64,000 bases of DNA from Mugil cephalus (GCF_022458985.1 NC_061774.1:5632616-5696615); one strand, 5' to 3'. Counted from the stretch's first letter, positions 50,935-63,000 are shown. The notes: generated by a model from the letters alone, not told the origin. Translations and numbers: made by a program.

Positions 50935-51277
50935 CCAATGTTGTAACTATGACAGAGGTTTGTAATTCTTGTTTCTACTGCTCTTCTTTTCTCTCTTTTC
51001 TCTGTTTCTATCCGGCTGGACTCAGGCAGATGATTCCCTCTGGGTTCTGCTCAAGGTTTCTTCTTGTTAAAGGGAGTTTTGTCTTGCTGCCGTCGCCTTC
51101 AGGCTTGCTCTGGAGGTTTCAGGCCGGTTTTAATAAAGCGCCTTGAGACAATTTGTGTTGTTATTGATGCTATACAAATAAGATGGAATTGAATGGAATT
51201 GAATGGAATTGAATTGAATTGAATTGAATTGAATTGAATTGAATTGAATTGAATTGAATTGAATTGAATTGAATTGA
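50935..51277 (+). repeat. LINE/SINE 3'-tail repeat with long (TTGAA)n
   Basis: Same repeat as at 3466. The pentanucleotide tract 51185-51277 is the longest and purest in the window, and probably length-polymorphic. Confidence 0.65.
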
Positions 51278-51534
51278 AAACAGATTCAAGGTCCTGGTCT
51301 TAGGAGTCTGAGGTGAACTTTAATTCTATACCTTAACCCCAGACTCAATGAGTCTATATTCATAGCTATCTAACAGCTGTTGCTTTTAATTTATTTCTGA
51401 GTGCATGCACAAAGGCCTCCCAGGCCCCACTGCTTCATACTGCTAAAAGCATGGATTTGAAACTTATCTATTTCATTGTGAAACAGAAAGAGTTAAGTTT
51501 CAATAGTGCAACATTAACATAAAACATGAATTCC

Positions 51535-52877
51535 AGCAATACTGACAATAGGTAGACATGGGATGACACTGAGGATTGAGGAAGCGCTAGTTTTGGGGCC
51601 ATCCACTCTGGGAGGAGTCACAAGCTGAGCCACAGGGGGCACCAGCACCCAGGCCCCCCGACCCTGACAGACGAAAGCCAGCCAGACCGAAGGGACCCAG
51701 GGACAGCGTCCCCAGCAGCAGCCGGACACCGCTCCTAGTGTGGAGGACCTCCCTAAGGAGACACTGGAGTTAAAACTAAAAACTAGAAACATAAGAAAGG
51801 ATAAAAACCGTGAAAAGAATAAGTAAATACAGTGGACAGCTAAAAGAAGATAAAAAAATTGTAAGATAATGAATAAAATAATACCAATGATAAATTAAAT
51901 AAATAAAATCATTTAAGTTTAATATCATCTTAAAAAGCAACATATACATATATATAAACACATACATATACATATATATAGTAGTTAAATGCCACCTCAC
52001 CATGGGTTTTAGTTCTTGGTTTTGGTATAGATAAAAGGCCAGTGCCAGAGGACCTCAGGATCCGCGAGGGTTGATATGGTAAAAGCAGGTCAGATAAGTA
52101 AGAGGGCGCAAGGCCGTTAAGAGATTTAAAAACTAGTAGAAGAACCTTAAAATCGATCCTGAAGCATACAGGGAGCCAATGCAGCGACTCTAAAACCGGT
52201 GTAATGTGCTCCCGCCCTCTGGTCTTCGTCAGCACGCGTGCGGCTGAGTTTTTGTAATAATTGAAGATTTAAAATACTCTTTTTGGGAAGACCAGAAAGC
52301 AGGGCATTACAATAATCTAATCAACAGGAGATAAAAGCATGCATCAGCACCTCCATACTGGCCTGAGAGAGAAACGGGTGGACTCTGGCTATATTCTTAA
52401 GATGATAAAAACCTATTTTCATCATATTTTTGATATGTGGAATAAAATTCAGCTCAGAGTCAAAAATCACGCCCAGATTTTTTACTGATTGTGCTGGTTT
52501 AAGATCTTGAAGTTTTGGTAAAAGTTTCTCTCTCTGGCCTTCAGGACCTATAACTAAAACCTCAGTTTTGTCCCGGTTGAGCTGTAGGAAATTTGCTGCC
52601 ATCCATGACTCAGTATCTGAAATGCAGTTAAAAAGGGCATCAATTGGCCCTGTGTCATCAGGAGACACGGCGATGTACAGTTGCATATCATCAGCATAAC
52701 TATGAAAGCTGATGCCGTGCCTCCTGATGACGGCCCCAAGAGGAAGCATGTACAGATAAAAAGAAGTGGACCTAAAATTGACCCTTGGGGAACACCACAT
52801 CCAATTTCATGGGTTCCTGAGGAACATGTATCCATACTTACATAAAAGCATCGGTCTGTGATATAAGAACGAAACCA
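51535..52877 (-). mobile_element. CR1/L2-type LINE, 5'-truncated
   Basis: Minus-strand pieces in order: IINWFRSYITDRCFYVS and GVPQGSILGP (52916-52760), SFHSYADDMQLYIAVSPDD with the catalytic YADD (about 52720-52660), NLGVIFDSELNFIPHIKN (about 52480-52430), then ITPVLESLHWLPVCFRIDFKVLLLVFK (about 52215-52130), and a 3' UTR down to about 51535. A frameshift lies between GPLLF and YMLPLG. Its 5' end abuts intron sequence of the M-type receptor at about 52877, and the receptor's tail exon is missing from this side. Confidence 0.75.
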
Positions 52878-52970
52878 GTTAATGATGAATAAGACACACA
52901 TGGAACATAAAACCACGTAGAAATGTGTCTGCTGATAGATAATTTAAGTGTATCATTCAGTAGAACTTAC

Positions 52971-54274
52971 CTTCGTACTGTCCACATATTCCTCTTGGAG
53001 AGCCATTAAAGATGAAAAAAATATTTACGATCACAGATATGGCCAAGCAGATCATTTCCATCACCAACACAATAAATTCAGAATTTGCTGCTTGAGCTAA
53101 AAAAAAAAAAGAAACATTAGTAAAAAGATAAAAACACTGTAAATCATAATGATATAACATATTAAAAATATTACCTTCATTAGTGAACTCAGAATCACCT
53201 CTGATTTGTAGATGAGTTCCATTTGATGTTCTTAGTGAAGTGATAAACACATCTCCTCTGAGTCTCAGATCTCTTCTTACATTTATTATTTGTGTCCATC
53301 AGTGTAGACGATGTTTGGAACAAATGTCTGTGATCCAGCTCTGAACCAGAACACACTGAGATCTCCTGGACACATCTTGTTCTCAGAGTCAGAGAGGACT
53401 GAACACTGGAGAGTCACTGAGTCTCCTGGATGGACTGGATCTGATACTGTCTGAACAACAGTATAGTTTGAAGAACCCAATGTGTTTCCTAAGCACATAA
53501 ACGTAGTGAGAGAATTAATAAAAAAAAGAAATTGTAAATCACTCAGTATTTCCTGTTTTTAATATGTGCAGTTTCCTGCAAGGGATCTCTTATTCTAAAA
53601 TAAGAAGCATGTCTTTGGATGGTGGGAGGGAGCTAGAGTACTGACACAGAGAGAACATGCAGAATCATGACCTTTCAAAAGGATTTTAAAAGTATCTTGT
53701 ATGCTCGAAAATCCTCCTTTAAGTATTTTAACAGTGCAGTAAATGGTCGAGTGTCTACAAAAATTCCCAAACATGCTATATTCACCTTTTAATGACAAAT
53801 ATGTCCCACTCCAGGTACTATCAGTCCAGTCCATGACTGCACAGTGATACATTCCCTCATTTTCTTGAATCGTCTTTAAAATTTTCAAATTGCTAAATTT
53901 CTCATTTAGTTTTACTTCCATTCGTGAAGCAGTCTCTGCTGAACTGGTCGAAGGCTTTGCATTTCTCTTCAGCACTGCAATTAACCTCAGAGTATCCCCA
54001 GAACTCTGCTTGTACCAGTGAAGTGCTCGACTGCCGATCTCTCCTTTCTTGCAATGTACATGTGAGAATCGGAGGTTCACCAAGTTGAACCGTGGTAAGT
54101 GGAACCAGTGCATCTGTGTTAGATTAAGAAATAGTTCAACACAAGTCAGTTAAATAAAATTTAGTCCACAATTTGAGCATGAATCATTACAGATCTAGTT
54201 AACATGTTTTACGTTGTAAGATATCACTTACATCCTCGATGAAGGAGAAGCAAAGTAACCCAGAACAGAACCAT
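52971..54274 (-). pseudogene. NITR-like M-type receptor, broken in both Ig exons, tail replaced by LINE
   Basis: Minus-strand leader 54274-54232 (MVLFWVTLLLLHRG), Ig1 54113-53786, Ig2 53488-53199, transmembrane 53096-52971. Ig1 is 328 bases, one too many for the phase: the opening LVPLTTVQLG and the later LHWYKQSSGDTLRL lie in different frames. Ig2 is 290 bases against 357 in the intact M-type exon at 6103-5747, with the region encoding YYC removed. The transmembrane exon is open. The LINE begins about 95 bases beyond its donor and no tail exon follows. It lies 1.6 kb head to head with the gene at 55865, the tightest divergent pair here. Confidence 0.7.
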
Positions 54275-54700
54275 CTTGGCACTGTCTTAGAAAACTTGCT
54301 GACCTTTATTTAAGTGAGAGGTGTGGCGATTCACACCACCAAATGCATCTGCATCAAATGCATCTCACTGAATATACGTTCACAGTGCATTTCCTGCTAC
54401 ACACGTCTTGTGCTGCTTTGAAGGGTGTGATCTCTAATTTGTTTAATTTATTAAAGGGGTCAGTAATATGTTGTTTTATAAGTTCATGATTTTATATTTG
54501 GAGGTCTACCAGAATATTTTTTACAGGCGTTGATATTAATGAAAGATGGTATTTTTCTTATACTCTACATTACTGCAGCAGAAATTTAGCTTCTGCCTCT
54601 TTAAGGAACCCCTCTTAAAACTAGCTGCTCTGATTGGTCAGCTGGCACTCTCTGTTGTTTTTGCTCAGCCATTTGATGGTAGGTTATGATCACTCAACCC
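54275..54700 (-). promoter_or_regulatory. Upstream region of the M-type receptor at 54274
   Basis: On the minus strand, a TTAAATAAAG TATA-like element lies near 54310 and gcaggaaatgcactg (ETS-like GGAA core) near 54390. Both are conserved above the relic M gene (21940-22050), and the GGAA core also above 6804 and 37582. Function is inferred. Confidence 0.4.
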
Positions 54701-55090
54701 GTTCTCATTCCCAAGGCGTAATATACCGACGATTTGTCACGCCCCTAGACGCCCTCACGCGGCGGTAAGAGACGCTTAGAGCAGAGGCCGCAGCCCTCCA
54801 TTCACTACAATAATAACCCGTTCGCGACGAAATATGACACTGCGATCTTTAATCTGATTGGAGAATCGAGGACACCCCGACCGGAAGTGTTTTTCTCACT
54901 ATTTTAAGCATTTCTTTTAATGAGACATTTCTCAACGCAAACACATCCGAGTATCACTGATAATTCAACAATAAAGTAGCTTCATGTTGTGGCCATCACT
55001 TATAATTTTTCTCCTTTGATTCTGAGAAATAAAATTTTATTCGGATGCTTTCGATAGCGAAAAAAGCTTACACTACCCATAAGCCTCTGT
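54700..55090 (-). repeat. CpG-rich dispersed element, copy D
   Basis: Inverted copy of 1-389, beginning at acccgttctcattcccaagg (54699) and continuing through ttgtggccatcacttataat (about 54990). It sits between the divergent receptor pair. Confidence 0.55.
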
Positions 55091-55336
55091 TGTTTGATCT
55101 TACACATATTGATCTTAGCAAACATGAAAAGACATTAGTGGAGCACACAATAACTCCATATTTATAGACCCCTTCACAGTTTGTAAACACAGTGACCTTT
55201 TTTTAGGGGCGGGACTTAACTGTATGCCAAACATCTCAAACACTATAGCCTGTAAACGCTGGTTAGCATATTTCAATGGACTGTTTTGACATGAATGGAC
55301 GAGGAAAACGCATATTTTAGAGACTGACTCTGACTG

Positions 55337-55700
55337 ATGGGACTGCATTCAGATCAACCCCTACACTGTCACTGGATGGATGATTTGACCAAAGGAGGAC
55401 TGATTTGTTTTTTGTTTTTTTCTGTTTGTCTTAGATGGTCCTACTGCTGTGGAACAGACTGTGTCATTTTGAGTGATGAAGACCGAATAGCTTGCCAAGT
55501 TAGTTCTGCTTTGGTTTTAGTGAGGCTAAACCATCTTGCACTACATAAAACAAAAAGTGAAAAGGTGATCATACCGACTTCTGCTTACTTACTTGTATAC
55601 AAGTATGAAGACAAAGGAATTTACCCAGAGACAGGAAAAGAGTTAAAACAGAGAAATGTTGATTTGGTTAAAAAAAACTGAAAGAGAGTGGATATTGCTT
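55337..55700 (+). other. Unrecognised open stretch upstream of a receptor
   Basis: A 114-codon open frame with a hydrophobic middle (LICFLFFSVCL) but no domain I recognise. It has no counterpart upstream of the other receptors. It may be transposon debris or chance; I do not call it a gene. Confidence 0.2.
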
Positions 55701-55724
55701 CACTATGCTGAGCAGGGGAAAAGT

Positions 55725-55864
55725 GTGACAGGAAGTTTACTTTTGAATCTGTCCTGTGTGAACCAATCAGGTGCATTTTGATATATGTGAACTTACCACC
55801 ATGTCACATCCTTCAGTCGCTCAAAAAGCAAGAAGTTTCCTCACAACCACAACATCAAAACGAG
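55725..55864 (+). promoter_or_regulatory. Proximal promoter lacking the CRE
   Basis: AGGAAGT (55730-55736) and CCAAT (55763-55767) keep the order and spacing of the other G-type promoters, but no TGACGTCA follows. There is also no uORF at the start codon. Confidence 0.45.
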
Positions 55865-57273
55865 ATGGTCGTGTTATGGATTACACTGCTTTGTCTTCAT
55901 CCAGTATGTAAGTGCTCTTTTTTTCTGTCTAAACAGTTTCTTAGTAGAGATTTTACACACCAGAAAGATCATTTTGAATTGTCACTTCTCCACATCATAC
56001 ACTGTTTTCATTTGTTGTTTTCTCTCTGTTGTAACATTCAGATACGCTGACAGCGGTGAAAACAGTTCAACTTGGGCAACCAGCAACTTTTACATGTGTT
56101 GTACCTGATGACTTCAACGGTTTACAAATCTATTGGTACAAGCAACATCCTGGAGATACTCTGAATATAATTGCGACATCATGGTCATCTACAGCACCAC
56201 AGTTTGCACCAGGTTTAAATTTAAGATTTGACTTGCGTACTGATAACAGTTTTAGTAACCTGACTATTTTGAGGACAGTTGAAGAGGATGAAGGAATGTA
56301 CCACTGTGGAATCGCAGAGGTGCTTAAGACTAAATGGAGTGGGACATATTTGTTAGTAGAAGGTAAAAATGTCATCTACTGAGCTTTTCAGTCCTTCTAA
56401 TCATGATGTGAAAATTATCAGAAAATGTGTTTGTAAGTGCTTAGATTTTAATACTGTTTTGTTTTAAAACAGGAAACACTGAGAGGACTGTTGTTCAGAC
56501 AGTATCATATCCAGTCCGTCCAGGAGACTCAGTGACTCTCCAGTGTTCAGTCCTCTCCGACTCTGAGAACAAGACGTGTCCAGGAGATCTCAGTGTGTTC
56601 TGGTTCAGAGCTGGATCACAGACATCTCATCCAAACATCATCTACACGGATGGAGATATGAGTAATAAATGTGAGAAGAGATCTGAGACTCAGAAGAGAT
56701 GTGTCTACAGCTTCTCTAAGGATGTCAGCTCCTCTGATGCTGGGACTTACTACTGTGCTGTGGCCACATGTGGAGAGATTTTATTTGGAAATGGAACTAA
56801 ACTAGAGACTGGTAGGATTTTGCCTTTAATGAATGAACTATTACTTAAAATACGTTGATGGCATTGTGACTAATAGTCTATTTCTGAAGCTCTGGTATCA
56901 TTTTCTCTGTTTTTTAGCTCACGCAGCAGGTTCTGAATTAGTTGCGCTGGTGATAACAACAATCTGCTTGGCCATATGTATGATCGCACATTTTGTTTTC
57001 ATCTGTTGTCAAACTCCAAGAGCAATGTGTGAACAATATGAAGGTGAGTTTAGTTTATGAAATTATATATTTTAACATTCTAGTAAATTAAGTGTCATTT
57101 TTCAAGACAGTTTCACAACTTTAAGTTGATAAATCATCTACTAAATCCTTCTGAATAATCAGTATTTCTGTTTTATTCCTACATCATTAGGAATAGAAAG
57201 CACCTCTTCACAAGTTCTATTTGTCTGGCGGGAAAACTACAAGACAAATGAAGCAGAAAAGGCTCAAGAGTGA
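55865..57273 (+). CDS. NITR-like receptor, two Ig domains, ITIM-less tail (303 aa)
   Basis: Exons 55865-55907, 56042-56362, 56473-56811, 56918-57043 and 57191-57273 give 912 bases and an unbroken frame. The leader is followed by Ig1 (15-121: TFTC, IYWYKQHPGD, DEGMYHC, WSGTYLLVEG) and Ig2 (122-234: VTLQC, FWFRAGS, YYCAV, FGNGTKLETG). The membrane segment (about 240-264, LVALVITTICLAICMIA) has no lysine or arginine. The 39-residue tail has tyrosines in EQYEG and ENYKTN but no canonical ITIM, and it ends in one exon where sister genes have two. It could be a non-inhibitory or differently signalling isoform. Ig1 is the most divergent of the three intact genes, so it may bind a different ligand. 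It pairs divergently with the M pseudogene at 54274. Confidence 0.75.
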
Positions 57274-58650
57274 AGGAAATGTTTCTGTCCCTGGATATGT
57301 GAATATGAGTTTGTGTTTCTGTGGCCTGGTTTGTATCACTAACCCTTTGTGTGAATAAGAAAAAATGTTGTGGGTTGTTATTTTATTTTACTTTATTTTT
57401 TAGCAAGAAAGGGATGTTTCATGAAAGTTTATTTTACATTAACTTTTATTTTAAGCTTGTTTTTATTTTTCATATAAATATATCTTAATACCTAGACCTA
57501 TAATGACATAGTAATAATATTAACTTTTTATTGTATTTCTTGTGTACTTTATTATAGTTGTCCCACATTATCATAATAGCAATTGATGTCTAACCATCTT
57601 AAAAATAAATAAATAAAAAGCTTTCTATGAAGAAGTCTATGAACGATCGATTGTCTTACTGGAGGCTTCAGTGTTGAGATCCCACTATTACCTTCTAAAC
57701 AAAAAGATATTTTTGAGCTGATGTTCACCTAAACAGCTACCAACCTGTGATGGTAGCCACCTTTTTCATATTAAGAACCAAAGTCGATGCTCCTTATTTT
57801 CGATACATCAGACAAGGATATAATTATAAGTTTGTATATACTATTACTCTTTCTGTTATTATATACCTGATGTTATTTTTCATATAAAGCAAATCTAAAT
57901 AATCTTTTTTGTGTTTCTTTTGTTCATGTTTTATATTTGTTGTTCAAAATAATTGTTCATGTGATGTCTAAGGATGCTATTTCAAGCAATCATTTCATCA
58001 GACTTTATTTGTAAAGCACTTTTCATACAAAAAAAAAAAGTTATATTGAAAACGTTATGTCTTTTAAATTCACTTTTCACAACGCATTTCTGAATGACAA
58101 GGACTTACTCATGTTGAGACCAAGGGTTTTAAGTTTCTCTGTGCAACTGTCTAAAAGCTCATAGCTGAAAACAGCTCTCTGTTTTCTAGGTTAGCCATCT
58201 AACAGCTTTTTGACTCCAGTCACGTTTGCGGTGGTTAAAACTAAAAGCCTTATCTTGGGACAGAAACATTCAAATACGCTCACAATCTGTTTTAATGTTT
58301 AAAAATACAAATGATTGGAGAGACAATAAAAATTATGTTTTTAAACCTTTATTACTGCATGTAATATTGTCTGAAGACAGATATTTTCACTTTATAGTAC
58401 AACACATCTGTCCTAAACCTATACATACAGGCACCCATGCTGATCTTATTAACCACAAAATACGAATAGAGGAACTTTTAGTCTTTCAGTGCAGTAGTTC
58501 TTGTTCCACAAAGAACATTTTCAAAATAAGACCAATAAAGAATCACTTTGTTCAAATCAAGTTGAATAAGCCTCCTAAAGCTGAAATGTGATCTCAACGA
58601 TTCCCATGATCAATAATGAGGCTCAGGTTTGGACTCAGTCTGCTTTGATC
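57274..58650. other. 3' UTR and spacer, no gene
   Basis: A run of overlapping AATAAA signals lies at 57604-57619, about 330 bases after the stop, and probably ends the receptor mRNA. 58005-58050 (gactttatttgtaaagcact) resembles a common fish repeat end. The 121-codon plus-strand frame at 58226 has no recognisable domain. Confidence 0.45.
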
Positions 58651-58653
58651 AGA

Positions 58654-59800
58654 TCAAAGTACGTTTTCTTCCGTCTTCATGTGTCTCTTCTTTCTTCCTC
58701 TTGTAGGTTTCCCTCCAGAGAAATGCAGCGCAGCGTAGCTCAGCTCACCTTCAGTCTATGCAGCAAATAAATTGCTAATTAAAAGCTATTCTGTTTGAGC
58801 TGCTGGAAATCATATGAATGATTGTGAATGAGTGATTTGCTATCACTACTTACATCATAATAAACTGCTTGGCTCAAATCATCTCGTCATCTCGCTGCTT
58901 TCTGTGGTGGTTAATGATGAATAAAAACAAGAACATTATATAACTTTTTCTATTCAGATCAACAGCTCGGTGATGGAGGTGTCTGGAATAAGCAACAAGA
59001 ATGTCACTCAAAACTAAACAAATGTAAGATTTTATAATTCTTATTGATATTTATCCATCCCAGTGTCCTACGTTGTACAACATTGCACTTAATTCCCTGA
59101 ACAAAGTTTTTGAGTAAAACCGCGGGAGTGTTTGAAATATAGATAAAATAAACTACACTTACCTTCACATTGTCCACATACTCCTCTCGGAGTTCGATAA
59201 CAGATGACAGCAATATTTATAAACACGGATATGGCCAAAGAGATGATTGCTATTACCAGTACAATGAATTCAGAACTTGCTGTTTGGTGTAAAAACAGAA
59301 GGAAAAAACATATTAATGTTTCTGGAGGAGAGGAGATTTCACGAGGTTTTAAATTTTGTACATCACTCCCAGTACTAAACATAAAATCCTACCAATCTCC
59401 AGTTTAGTTCCATTTCCAAATAATATCTCTCCACATGTGGCCACAGCACAGTAGTAAGTCCCAGCATCAGAGGAGCTGACGTCCTTAGAGAAGCTGTACA
59501 CACATCTGCGCTGAGTCTCAGATCTCTTCTCACATGTATTACTCATATCTCCATCTGAACTGAACACTGGAGAGTCACTGAGTCTCCTGGACGGACTGGA
59601 CCTGATACTGTCTGAACAACAGTCCTTTCAGTGGAAAACAGTATTAAACAGTATTAAAATCTGAGCACTTCCAAACACATTTGCTGATAACTTTCACATC
59701 ATGATTAGAAGGACTGAAAAGCTCAGTAGATGACATTTTTACCTTCTACTAGCAAATACGTCCCACTCCATTTACTCTAAAGCAACTCAGAGAATCTCAG
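58654..59800 (-). pseudogene. NITR-like G-type receptor, 5'-truncated and internally deleted
   Basis: Minus strand: the last ~20 codons of Ig1 (KWSGTYLLVEG, about 59775-59745), an Ig2 remnant (about 59636-59393), transmembrane (59288-59163) and tail (58755-58654). Ig2 has lost the middle between CSV and DGDM, which shifts the frame, and its acceptor is gone. The transmembrane acceptor reads tttttac instead of tttttag. The membrane segment (FIVLVIAIISLAISVFIN) and a tail of 33 residues with ITIM LSYAAL are still open. The leader and most of Ig1 are replaced by the flank at 59780 onward. The tail differs from the other G genes and may represent a third tail type. Confidence 0.65.
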
Positions 59801-60151
59801 AGGAAATATCCACAGGCTAGATGTTCACTGATAATGGTTGTGGCATTATGACCGTCTGAGGAGCCTGAAGGCCAAGAGTGTTGATTTAGTCTCACAATAA
59901 ACATATTCAACAACATCACTGATAATCACTGCTTTACCCCATGGTGGTGCTAGAGAAATAGCTGAGAAGACTTCAGACTAAAATATTTAAACTGCAATCT
60001 ACCTGTCTCAGACAAAAACACTAACTAAGATAAAATATGTCTTTATTCATCCCACAGTGGGGGAAATTCTGGTTGTTAACAGCAGCAGACATTCAACATT
60101 CAACATCACAAGCAGTGATAGAATATAAAAATATCAAAAATGTACAAAACT

Positions 60152-60587
60152 GGTCAAAAGTTTTAGAACATTCCAATATTTCTGCAGTTTAATGTCTCAT
60201 TTTAATGAAAGCGTAGACCAAAGAAACAACTGAAGTTAAAAACGAGTAATAATAATAATCATGGAACCAACATATAACCCAAAATCTATCTTAGATTTTC
60301 AACTCATCAAAGTAACCATCTTTGGAGTTCGTCCCAACTTTGTTGCAGAAGTTCCCAGAAATGTGTGGCACTTGCAGGGTGCTTTGCTTTCACTCTTCTG
60401 TCCAGTTCATCACAAACCAGCTCCATGGTGTTAAAGTCTAGAGACTGGGCCATGGAGACATCGTCCACTCCATGTTTTCAAGCTTTCCATCTTTGTTTTT
60501 ATCCTGAGGCAGTTCTGGTAAAGCTTGGACTTGAGTTTTGGGTCATTATTTTGCTGTAGGATGAAGGCCTGACCAACTATGCCAGAG
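60152..60587 (-). mobile_element. Decayed Tc1-like transposon remnant
   Basis: The terminus aaaactggtcaaaagtttta is followed on the minus strand by transposase C-terminal remnants: FILQQNNDPKLKSKL, where a live enzyme has QDNDPKH, so the catalytic aspartate is lost; then ELDRRVKAKHPASATHFWE and LLQQSWDEL. The rest of the element is cut off where the next insertion begins at 60588. Confidence 0.65.
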
Positions 60588-61067
60588 CCCAGCCAGCATG
60601 TCCATGTGGGGCCCACAAGGGTTAAATATGGGCTATGTGGGCACTGAGTGGGCATGGGGTTGAACTGGGGAAATTTTGCAGGTCCCATGTGGTTTGAGGT
60701 ACATGGGCCCCACATGTGAAACCCATGTGGGCTGGCTGTATGAGCCCCATAAGAGATGCAAGTGGGCTAAGTGGGCTTAGTGGGCTAAGTGGGTATAAAA
60801 AGGGCAAATTTTAAGTTGGGCCCCATTTAAGGTCCAGTCTGACCCCCCTTCATGCCCATGTGGGCAAAGATATGAGGCCTAGCTGGGTCCTGTGCAACTC
60901 AGCAAGTTGGTCCCCACCTGAAACCCAGTCAGAACCTACTGTACTTGCGGCCCAAATGGGCAAACGCAGGTGGGATCACCATGGAAGCTGCGGACAAACC
61001 CACTTGGGACCCTTATCTGCAGCCCAAATTTAACCCTTATGGGCCCCACATGGACATGCAGGCTGGG
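60588..61067. mobile_element. 480-base element with inverted ends (MITE-like)
   Basis: The left end (60588-60636, cccagccagcatgtccatgt onward) is the reverse complement of the right end (61020-61067) over about 48 bases with few mismatches. The inside is rich in degenerate tgggcccacatg units, and no protein is encoded. It lies at the broken edge of the Tc1 remnant. Confidence 0.65.
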
Positions 61068-62397
61068 AGGATACTGTGTGCTGTTCTAAAAGCTATATTA
61101 CAACAAACAAGGCTGTGTTCACGTAAAGAAGTGGGTATGCTTGTAGAAATAAATGTACGTATATGTTCACACATCTTCCGTGACAGGGAGATGCAGACAG
61201 TGCAAAAAAAAAAAAAAAAAAAAAATGGCAGGTATATAAACAAAATATAAACGGTACATGTACATATAGTTAAGATTGAGAGGAATAATGCACAAGTATA
61301 TGTAAGAGATATATCACATATGTAGTTGTGGGTCTACTGGGAGCAGATCTGGTTGTAGAGTCTGACAGCAGAGGGGAGGAATGACCTTGTCCTTTGCGCA
61401 ACGTGGGTGAAGAAGCCTGGTGCTGATGGAGCTTTCCAGGGCTCTGACAGTCTCATCCAGGGGGTGGGAGGCATTGTCCATGATTCACAACAGCTTCGCC
61501 AATATCCTCCTGACCCCCACCACCTCCACAGGCTCAAGACTGCAGCCCAGGACTGAGCCGGCTTTCTTTACCAGTTTATTCAGTCTTTTTCCCTCTGCTG
61601 CCGTGATGCTGCTGCTCCAGCAGACCACACCATAAAAGATGGCCCACACGACCACTGAGTCGTAGAAGGTCCTCAGGAGGGTGCCCTGCACTCCAAAGGA
61701 CCTCAGTCTCCACAGCAGATGGAGTCTGCTTTGGACCTTCCTGTATAGTGCTTGAGTGTTGTCAGTCCAGGTCGCGGAGGAGGGGCAGGGATGGTTGAGG
61801 ACGTGACAGCCATGTTTCAGTCAGGGGAAGCTGCAGCAGGGCTGGTTAGGTGGGGGGAGGGGTGACTGGTTGGTTGAATCTGTTGAAGAACCTGTTCAGG
61901 TTGTTCACCCATTCCTGGTCTCTGGCCGGCTCAGGTCTGGAGTTGTTGTGTCCTGAGATGGTTTTCAGACTCCTCCAGACCCCACTGACATCCTTCTGCT
62001 GCAGCTGTTCTTTCATCCTCCTCCTGTAGCTGCCTTTCCCCTCCCTGATGTTCCTCTTCAGTTCTTTTTGCACAGTCTTCATCTGCTCCCTATCCCCCAA
62101 CTTGAAACCCCTCTTTTTGTCCTTGAGGAGAGCCTTGATGTCACAGGTAATCCAAGGTTTATTGTTGGAGGACAGTCTAACAGTCCCGGTGGAAATGGTG
62201 AGGTCTGCACAGAAGTTTATGTAATCAGTGACATAGCTGGTGAGACTGTTGATGTTCTCCCCGTGGTCCTCACAGAACTGGCTTAATGCTAGCTGAATGT
62301 TGGCAGTATGGAGGTGGGAGAGCCATGGTTATGGCTGTGTTTGTAGCTTGTTTACAGCCGAGTGGAGGACACTGCATGCCGAGTCAGCATTAGCAGA

Positions 62398-62419
62398 GGG
62401 GGGGGGGGGGGGGGGGGGC
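62398..62419 (+). repeat. Poly-G tract
   Basis: About 20 consecutive G residues (62398-62418) at the edge of the LINE debris. Such tracts are prone to length error. Confidence 0.8.
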
Positions 62420-62609
62420 GTACGCTGCTATCGTGATAAATGCATATCACAGAGTTTTGGAGTTGTAACAAATTTGCAGTACTGTCCTACTTTTAAGTGC
62501 TCTGGAACATAACTTGGGAGAGGTGTCGGACCCAGCGCTCTAGTGGAAAAATAAAAATGATGGCTTTGATTCGATGTTTTTTGATGATGACTAGACCGTC
62601 TTGTCTGAA

Positions 62610-63000
62610 ATCAGAGGCCTGTATCACGAAGCAAGCTCAACTTACCCGGAGTTACTCCCTACCCAGCTAAACCTGTCCACAACAATGACAATCTGGATAA
62701 GCTGTATCACAACGCCGGTTATCAACTCGGTCACTCAACCCAGGTTTGTCTTGTTGTGAAGGCCAAGGCAGCAGACCAATCACAATCATGAGCGCTGATC
62801 CACCAATAAATCTCACCGAAAAGTCAAACACTGTGGCTGCATCGAAGAGACGTGAGATGGCATGGCAAAGGATTGCAGCTTGTATAAATGCATTTGTTAC
62901 ACACAGTGGCGTCCTTTGGGTATAGCAAGGTATGGTGCTTGCCATACCTTGACTTTGGTAGAAAATGTACAGAATGGAGTATGCTACTGGCACTTGTAGA
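62610..63000. mobile_element. DNA-transposon-like fragments
   Basis: ggcctgtatcacgaagcaag at 62617 and the following ttacccggagttactcc resemble the end of a DNA transposon widespread in fish. tggcgtcctttgggtatagc near 62907 may mark another. The 108-codon minus-strand frame is unrecognised. Confidence 0.35.

Larger units (their letters stand above)
60040..62295 (-). mobile_element. Non-LTR retrotransposon (clade not assigned) with nested insertions
   Basis: Minus-strand reverse-transcriptase C-terminal pieces: WRSLKTISGHN and WVNNLNRFFNRFN (62100-61846), LLRTFYDSVVVWAIFYGVVCWSSSI (about 61680-61600), KLVKKAGSVLG and LEPVEVVGVRRILAKL (61590-61485), then FLPSAVRLYNQ (about 61360). The 3' UTR continues at 61330-61070 and resumes at 60150-60040 with a typical tttattcatcccacagtggg end. 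A Tc1 remnant and a long-TIR element sit inside the UTR. It splits receptor flank sequence that is continuous at 35610-35970. Confidence 0.6.

Noticed and set aside
55337..55681. 114-codon open frame as a gene
   Set aside because: No recognisable domain, no paralogue in the other units, and no splice or promoter context.
60588..61067. Tandem repeat array (tgggcccacatg units) as a minisatellite
   Set aside because: The units are too irregular, and the outer 48 bases are clearly inverted copies, so a transposon-like element fits better.
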